NCBI GenBank assembly: GCA_017625155.1
Contig: JAGALP010000004.1
Span: 186,001 to 250,000 of the forward strand
Length of the DNA stretch: 64,000 nucleotides
DNA from: Paludibacteraceae bacterium
Lineage (GTDB): Bacteria; Bacteroidota; Bacteroidia; Bacteroidales; Paludibacteraceae
Direction: 5' to 3'
This document shows, one piece after another, positions 58,914 through 64,000 of this stretch. The stretch's first letter is position 1. Each line of letters opens with the position of its first letter. The notes beneath the pieces are model-generated. The model had not been told where the DNA came from, did not search any database, and was given only the letters and a program-made list of their open reading frames with translations. The position numbers and the translations under genes are program-made.

Positions 58914-58941
58914 AATTCATAACTCATAATTCATAATTCAC
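58914..58941. repeat. Heptamer array (AATTCAT) in the aminotransferase leader
   Basis: AATTCAT, AACTCAT, AATTCAT and AATTCAC in exact 7-bp register between the promoter and the start codon, making up most of the 5-prime UTR. Confidence 0.8.
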
Positions 58942-58944
58942 TTT

Positions 58945-60150
58945 ATGCAGATTTCACAACGTATTGCAGCACTTGAAGAATCAGCGACTTTGCAAGTAGC
59001 TGCGCTGTGCCAACAACTCCGTGCAGAAGGAGTAGATGTGATTGGTCTTTCACTCGGCGAACCTGATTTCCCAGCACCTGCTCACGTCAAGCAGGCGGCT
59101 ATTGATGCCATCAATAATGACATCTCGCATTATGGTCCTACACCCGGTTTCCCTGCTCTGCGTCAGGCAATAGCAGACACCCTCAACCATGATTTAGCTC
59201 ATTACCCTGTACGTCCGTACAATGCAAACGAGATAGTGGTGTCAGTAGGAGCTAAGCAAGCTATCTGCAATGCTGTAGAAGCATTGATTGGTCCAGACGA
59301 CGAGGTGATTATGCCTACGCCATGTTGGGTGAGTTACGTGGAGATGGTGAAGATTGCGCAAGGCAAGAGCGTGATGATCAAAACCACGATGGAGAATAAT
59401 TTTTGCCTCACCGCCGAGCAGTTGGAAGCAGCTATCACCCCCAAGACCAAACTGCTCATGCTCTGCTCGCCTAACAACCCTACGGGTTCAGTCTATACGC
59501 TTGAGAATTTGAGAGCTTTAGTGGAAGTGCTGAAGCGCCACCCACAAGTGAATGTGTTGGCTGATGAGATTTACCAGCATATCCTCTATACGGGCAAACA
59601 CGAAACTTTGGCGCAGTTTCCAGAGTTGGAAGACCGCCTCATCATCATCAATGGTGTCAGCAAAGCATACGCCATGACGGGCTATCGTATTGGTTGGTTG
59701 GCAAGCCACGACAAAGACTTGATTACCGCAGTCAAACGCTTGCAAGGACAGGTTATCAGCTGTGCTACTACCATCGCTCAAAAAGCAGCAGAAGCTGCAT
59801 ACACAGGCCCACAAGCCTGCGTCGAGGAAATGCGTCAAGCATTCCATCGCCGTCGTGACTTAATAGTGAAACTGGCAAAGGATATACCTGGAATGAAAGT
59901 GCTGGAGCCTCAAGGAGCGTTCTACCTCTTCCCTGACGTGACCGCATTCTTTGGCAAGCAACACAACGGCCAAGTGATTCATAATGCCGATGAACTGGTG
60001 ACCTATCTGCTGCAAGAGGCGCATGTGGCATGTGTATCGGGTAGTGCGTTTGGTGAAGATAATTGCATTCGTTTTTCCTATGCTACCAGCGAAGACCTTA
60101 TCATTGAGGCGATGCGCCGCATGAAAGAGGCATTGGCAAAACTTGCCTAA
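58945..60150 (+). CDS. Aspartate-type aminotransferase (class I/II)
   Basis: A 401-residue PLP enzyme of subgroup I-gamma: SLGEPDFPAP near the start, SPNNPTGSVYT (near 172), the Schiff-base Lys in NGVSKAYAMTGYRIGW (near 236) and the carboxylate-binding Arg in NCIRFSYA near 375. These enzymes exchange amino groups between aspartate and 2-oxoglutarate. Some accept aromatic or prephenate substrates, so the exact specificity is open. The UTR is an AATTCAT heptamer array. It converges on the TraB-like gene with only 5 bp between. Confidence 0.92.
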   Translation: MQISQRIAALEESATLQVAALCQQLRAEGVDVIGLSLGEPDFPAPAHVKQAAIDAINNDISHYGPTPGFPALRQAIADTLNHDLAHYPVRPYNANEIVVSVGAKQAICNAVEALIGPDDEVIMPTPCWVSYVEMVKIAQGKSVMIKTTMENNFCLTAEQLEAAITPKTKLLMLCSPNNPTGSVYTLENLRALVEVLKRHPQVNVLADEIYQHILYTGKHETLAQFPELEDRLIIINGVSKAYAMTGYRIGWLASHDKDLITAVKRLQGQVISCATTIAQKAAEAAYTGPQACVEEMRQAFHRRRDLIVKLAKDIPGMKVLEPQGAFYLFPDVTAFFGKQHNGQVIHNADELVTYLLQEAHVACVSGSAFGEDNCIRFSYATSEDLIIEAMRRMKEALAKLA

Positions 60151-60155
60151 GTGGA

Positions 60156-61040
60156 TTATCTATTCACCGCTTTTACGCGATAGCCTGCTGTTCGGAGTTG
60201 AGCCAGCAGACCATCTTCGCCACCAAGATAAATGGCATTGAGCGTGATAAACGCCTTACCTTCACGGAGGTAGGGCGTTAATCGTTTCACCCATTGCTTG
60301 TTGCGTTGGGCATATACTTTATAGTCTGAGAATGATAATGACGTCTGATTGTCGGGACCTTTCACGAAGTACGCCATATCTGCTAAGCGACCATATTTAT
60401 ACATCTCTACCAATGAGCGCTCAAAACGTACTTCCTTTTCGGGATATTCTACCACTTTCAGCAGCTCTTCGCACTGCCAATGAAAAGGCTCACGGTCAAA
60501 AAGCATATACATCGTTTCGCCTATGTCGTCTAATCCATAAACGGGTACATCATTTTGCGCGGCAACTTTCTCAAAGAATGTCTCCATCGAACGATCTTCA
60601 TCGTATTTAAGCCATCGTTTCATCAGTTCACTCCTAAACATCTCAGTGAGGTAGGATGGTTTCATTCTGCCTAACTTATCCAATCCCATGCCCAAATTGA
60701 TGCGAAGAGCGTCGTCTATCTCCTGATACTGCTCATCGCTATAGAAATTGCTCAGCCGCACAGAATCGGGTAGGAGAGCTGCTTGTCGTAATGCGGCAAG
60801 GGCTTCATAGTCTTGCATGGCAAACTCAGTAAGCACTTTATCGCATTCGGCATAACATTTGAATACATTGGGGATGGTGTCAATAAAGGTCATATCCACC
60901 ATACGATTGGTTGCTAAGATATACGATGGTGCCACTGCCGAATTACCCGATATACGATACAGCACCTGACCATTCATAGCATCAGGAACAATGAGGCAAG
61001 CACCCAAACCAATTAGTATTATCTGCCAAAGCTTTCTCAT
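60156..61040 (-). CDS. TraB/GumN family protein
   Basis: A 294-residue protein with an N-terminal hydrophobic segment (about 5-23, likely a signal peptide). VLYRISGNSAVAPSYILAT is the family start, in which GN replaces the more usual GxHG of TraB proteins. VPVYGLDDIGETM (near 165) and the C-terminal GEDGLLAQLRTAGYRVKAV block complete the fold. Some TraB/GumN members are Zn or Co metalloproteases, but the first histidine pair is not seen here, so activity is doubtful. It lies 15 bp after the TPR gene and is probably cotranscribed. Confidence 0.8.
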   Translation of the reverse strand: MRKLWQIILIGLGACLIVPDAMNGQVLYRISGNSAVAPSYILATNRMVDMTFIDTIPNVFKCYAECDKVLTEFAMQDYEALAALRQAALLPDSVRLSNFYSDEQYQEIDDALRINLGMGLDKLGRMKPSYLTEMFRSELMKRWLKYDEDRSMETFFEKVAAQNDVPVYGLDDIGETMYMLFDREPFHWQCEELLKVVEYPEKEVRFERSLVEMYKYGRLADMAYFVKGPDNQTSLSFSDYKVYAQRNKQWVKRLTPYLREGKAFITLNAIYLGGEDGLLAQLRTAGYRVKAVNR

Positions 61041-61055
61041 CTCTTACCATTAACC

Positions 61056-63071
61056 CTACTGAAACCTCGAAATCAAATTATACGCCTGATAAATTCCCAA
61101 TTCACCTGCTTTGCTAAGGTCGGCTATACCTTGTTCGTTCTCACCAATATAGATATAGGTCAAACCACGATTGAAGTATGCTTCTGCAAAGTCGCTATCT
61201 ACTGCTATAGCTTCGCTATAGTATGAAATGGCTGCTTTAAAGTCTTGCTGTATGCACAGCATATTGGCTTTGTTGTAGTATGCAAAGGAGAAGTCAGGTA
61301 GGTGATTGATGACATAATCATAGTCACGCATCATCAACTCAAAGTCGGCAGATTCTGTTGACTCACCCATCGCACGTTTGTATTCTAATAATTTATACCT
61401 CCAATTAGCACGACAGAAATAAGCGAAATACAAACTGCCGTCCATCAATATCGCACGCGTCACATCATCCAATGCCGAGGAGTAGTCTTGTACCAAAGCA
61501 AACTCAAATGCTCGCGCAATATATGCTGCACAGAGTTGGACATTATTCTGCGAATGAGGCGACGCTATCTGCTCAAGCATGTCAATCTGGTGCGACAGGT
61601 TGTTGATTTGTGCAAAATGCTGATTCACCATATCAGCCGTCAGTGTCATCTCTTTGGTTGTGAAGCGGAGTGGCGCTGGCAGTTGCATGCTACGATTGTA
61701 GTTATCCACTGTCACGTGCGAGTAATTAGTTTGTCGCAGGGCATTAGCATTGCTGTTCGTAGCATAATACGAAAGGAAGATATTAGGCTCGTTCACTACG
61801 TCGGTATAGTGCTTTTGTACCGTTCCGCGTGTGTCGCTCTCATACTTATTCTCTTCATCAGTGGCTTCTTGATTTTGTGCTGCAAGGGCAGAGAACTCTT
61901 TGCGTCGGTCACGTTGTTGTGGCTGAGCATCTGCTATCTGCATATTAGTTTGCAGCGATTGAATACTATCTTTCTTTTGCTCAAGATTATATGCTTGTTG
62001 GCGCAACTGGTATGCCTCTCTGCTATTGCCCAACGAGGTTTCTGCCTGTGCTGCGAGGTAGTATGCTGGCAGGAAGTAGGGATAGCGCTCAATAATGGTA
62101 TTGAAATCCTGCAACGCTGCTTGCCATTGGCGCAGTTGCAGTTGTACCATACCGCGTTGATAGTAAATCTCTATTCGGTCGGGGGCGAAGTTGATGGCTT
62201 GAGTAAAATCCTCCAACGCACGATTATAATCACCCAGTTCCTGTCGTAGTACACCACGGTTGTAGTAGCATTGAGCATCACGTGGCGAGAGTGTCACTGC
62301 CTTATCGTAGTCATTGAGTGCACTGCGGTAATTATGTTTGCGATAGTAGATAATACCACGGTTGATGTAGTCGCCTGCCCATTTGCTACCGTGGTCAATG
62401 GACTTGCTCAGGGAACTAAGTGCATCGTCTTGATTGTCCTGCATCAGTTGTACGAGTCCAAGCGCTGACCAGTTGGCAGGATTCTGCGAATCATATTCCG
62501 TAGCTTTGCTAAAGGCATCCAGCGCACAAATAGTGTCATTGCTACGCAAGCATATACTACCTTTCTCAAAGTGCAACGCAGCAGACTGTGGCTCACGATG
62601 GAGTAGGTGGTTAATATCTTGCAGGGCGAGGGCGTATTGCTCCATTTCTGCGAGCACATCGGCGCGCATGGCGATATAGGTTCTATTCTCGGGAGCAAAT
62701 ATCAGTGCTTCACTAAAGTCTTGTGACGCCTTTTCCAGTTGATTGGTCTGACGATAGATAAATCCGCGTGTATAATATGCGCCAGGTTGAAATGGATTAC
62801 GCTCTATAGCAGCGTTGCAATCTAATTCTGCACCCGTATAATCACCCAATTGTATCTTGGCTATTGCGCGAAGTAGATAGGGCTCGCTCAAGTAAGGCTT
62901 GAGCTTGATTACTTGATTAAAGTATTGAATACTAAGTACATAGTCGTCGAAGTACAAAGCATTACGCCCGATAGCAGTAATACGATCGGTGTTGAGTTGC
63001 GCAAAACCAGAACCCATTGATATGAGCCAAGTTCCAAGACAAATCAGTATATATCGGAGATATAATTTCAT
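61056..63071 (-). CDS. Exported TPR-repeat protein
   Basis: A 671-residue protein with a signal peptide (cleavage near GFAQ, residue 25). Eleven or more TPR units cover about 28-380 (for example KHNYRSALNDYDKAVTLSPRDAQCYYNRG) and three more 520-660. Between them a Gln/Asn-rich region (about 370-470) lacks repeats. TPR arrays bind protein partners, here in the periplasm or outer membrane. It is next to a penicillin-binding protein gene, 26 bp away, which hints at a cell-wall or envelope role. No enzymatic domain seen. Confidence 0.82.
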   Translation of the reverse strand: MKLYLRYILICLGTWLISMGSGFAQLNTDRITAIGRNALYFDDYVLSIQYFNQVIKLKPYLSEPYLLRAIAKIQLGDYTGAELDCNAAIERNPFQPGAYYTRGFIYRQTNQLEKASQDFSEALIFAPENRTYIAMRADVLAEMEQYALALQDINHLLHREPQSAALHFEKGSICLRSNDTICALDAFSKATEYDSQNPANWSALGLVQLMQDNQDDALSSLSKSIDHGSKWAGDYINRGIIYYRKHNYRSALNDYDKAVTLSPRDAQCYYNRGVLRQELGDYNRALEDFTQAINFAPDRIEIYYQRGMVQLQLRQWQAALQDFNTIIERYPYFLPAYYLAAQAETSLGNSREAYQLRQQAYNLEQKKDSIQSLQTNMQIADAQPQQRDRRKEFSALAAQNQEATDEENKYESDTRGTVQKHYTDVVNEPNIFLSYYATNSNANALRQTNYSHVTVDNYNRSMQLPAPLRFTTKEMTLTADMVNQHFAQINNLSHQIDMLEQIASPHSQNNVQLCAAYIARAFEFALVQDYSSALDDVTRAILMDGSLYFAYFCRANWRYKLLEYKRAMGESTESADFELMMRDYDYVINHLPDFSFAYYNKANMLCIQQDFKAAISYYSEAIAVDSDFAEAYFNRGLTYIYIGENEQGIADLSKAGELGIYQAYNLISRFQ

Positions 63072-63097
63072 TTCTAACCTCTAACAGCGCAGCGCTC

Positions 63098-64000
63098 TCA
63101 CTTACATCCCGCTTCCGCATCAAACCAATCAGGGATATCAAACTGTTCTTCTACGCTATAACCCAATTGCTCATCGGCATACACTTTCTGCATATATATT
63201 GCCCAGATAGGCAATGCCATGTTAGCGCCTTGACCAGCCGACATATTATCGAAGTGGATACTACGATCTTCTCCACCTACCCATACGCCACTAACCAATG
63301 AAGGTGTAAAACCAACAAACCAACCATCGGAGTGATTCTGCGAAGTACCCGTCTTTCCACCCATAGGTGCTTTCAATCCATAGCGGAAACGCGCACGCAC
63401 ACCCGTACCGTGATCCATCACATTTTGCAACATATAGACCATCTTATACGATGTTGTTTCGCTAATAATCTCATAAGTCTTAGGCATAAAAGTAGCCAAT
63501 ACATTGCCGTTATTATCTTCAATACGAGTCACATAGAGCGGTTCGACACGGATACCCTTATTTGGGAAAGTGGTATAGGCATCCACCATCTCTTTGACGC
63601 TCACTTCGCATGGACCGAGGCACAGACTGACCACAGGATCCAATTGCCCTTCAATACCAAACGAGCGCATCATGCGCACCAGTTGTTCTGGCGTAAATAA
63701 CGACATCAGATAGGCGGTGATCCAGTTGCTTGATTTCTCCAATCCCCAGTTGAGGGTGACCATCTCACCTTGATTAGCATGGTGGTCATCGCGTGGTGTC
63801 CACGCTACGCCATTACCATCAATAAGGGTCACAGAGTCGTTAACTGTGCTATCGCATGGCCACATACCTTCGTCCATAGCTAATGTGAAGAGATATGGTT
63901 TGATAGTAGAGCCCACCTGACGGCGACCCGTAGTGACCATGTCATATTGGAAGTGCGTGAAGTTAGGCCCACCCACATATGCTTTGACTGCCCCCGAGTG
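63098..64000 (-). CDS. Class A penicillin-binding protein, C-terminal part
   Basis: About 300 residues of a coding region that continues past the window end. The frame is open to base 64000, and the apparent GTG start at 63976 is internal (AYVGGPNF). Transpeptidase motifs are complete: STIK (SxxK), SSN (SxN) and KTGT (KTGT/S). The layout is that of PBP1A/MrcA, a glycosyltransferase-transpeptidase that polymerises and cross-links peptidoglycan. It ends DAEAGCK without the long tail of E. coli PBP1A. The glycosyltransferase half lies outside the window. Confidence 0.92.
   Translation of the reverse strand, partial: HSGAVKAYVGGPNFTHFQYDMVTTGRRQVGSTIKPYLFTLAMDEGMWPCDSTVNDSVTLIDGNGVAWTPRDDHHANQGEMVTLNWGLEKSSNWITAYLMSLFTPEQLVRMMRSFGIEGQLDPVVSLCLGPCEVSVKEMVDAYTTFPNKGIRVEPLYVTRIEDNNGNVLATFMPKTYEIISETTSYKMVYMLQNVMDHGTGVRARFRYGLKAPMGGKTGTSQNHSDGWFVGFTPSLVSGVWVGGEDRSIHFDNMSAGQGANMALPIWAIYMQKVYADEQLGYSVEEQFDIPDWFDAEAGCK

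Overview
The window is 64 kb of chromosome from a member of the Bacteroidota, almost certainly order Bacteroidales. Three things support this. About a dozen transcription units start with the Bacteroidota promoter (-33 TTG, about 20 nt, -7 TAnnTTTG, nearly always TACCTTTG). Two large exported proteins end in type IX secretion-like C-terminal domains. Gene families such as GldF, WbqC, DUF7033-type deacetylases, RhuM-Fic and a long LepB are typical of the order. No tRNA, rRNA, CRISPR array, transposase or phage gene was seen.

Layout. 1-2.5 kb: phosphoesterase, GldF-like permease and nucleoside-type MFS transporter. 3.0-4.3 kb: a small acidic protein and a RhuM-Fic/Doc protein. 4.5-21.3 kb: a co-directional minus-strand cluster of eleven genes. 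It encodes a surface protein of repeated Ig-like modules with a secretion CTD, an outer-membrane barrel, a zinc-ribbon membrane protein, a small exported protein, an exported SH3b-vWA protein, an ABC ATPase with its FtsX/MacB-like permease, a small membrane protein, a tubulin-like GTPase with the GGTGTG signature, a membrane-anchored trypsin-like protease and an exported TPR-retropepsin protein. This is the best candidate for an undescribed envelope system. 22-38.9 kb: housekeeping genes (prfC, rpsA, argS, rsmI, POT transporter, prfB, hsp20, dapB, lepB, WbqC family, ilvE). 39-50 kb: acyltransferase, cysteine desulfidase-like enzyme, two glycosyltransferases, a DUF7033 deacetylase, gph, mscS, and an MBOAT-SGNH acylation pair. 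50-64 kb: rlmB, dsbD, nadE, a secreted multi-domain protein, an aspartate-type aminotransferase, a TraB/GumN protein, a TPR protein and the C-terminal part of a class A penicillin-binding protein.

Two non-coding patterns stand out. First, two paralogous structured RNAs (about 21.3-21.65 kb and 49.5-49.78 kb) share promoter, 5-prime hairpin domain and 3-prime terminator but differ in the middle. Each ends about 40 nt before the first gene of a same-strand operon, the tubulin cluster and the MBOAT pair respectively. No other promoter is visible for either operon, so they may be attenuator-type leaders. Second, degenerate tandem arrays of 7, 8, 9, 11, 12, 21 or 22 bp fill many intergenic gaps. 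The same kinds of array also occur in frame inside conserved genes (argS, ilvE, gph, dsbD, rlmB, the MBOAT gene, a WbqC gene and a coiled-coil gene), and a palindromic TCCAATA element sits inside nadE and twice inside the desulfidase gene. About ten of the 47 coding regions carry one. I find this as notable as the tubulin cluster.

Limits: all calls rest on reading the sequence. No database search or folding program was run. Starts were moved inward where the promoter or the family N terminus required it.
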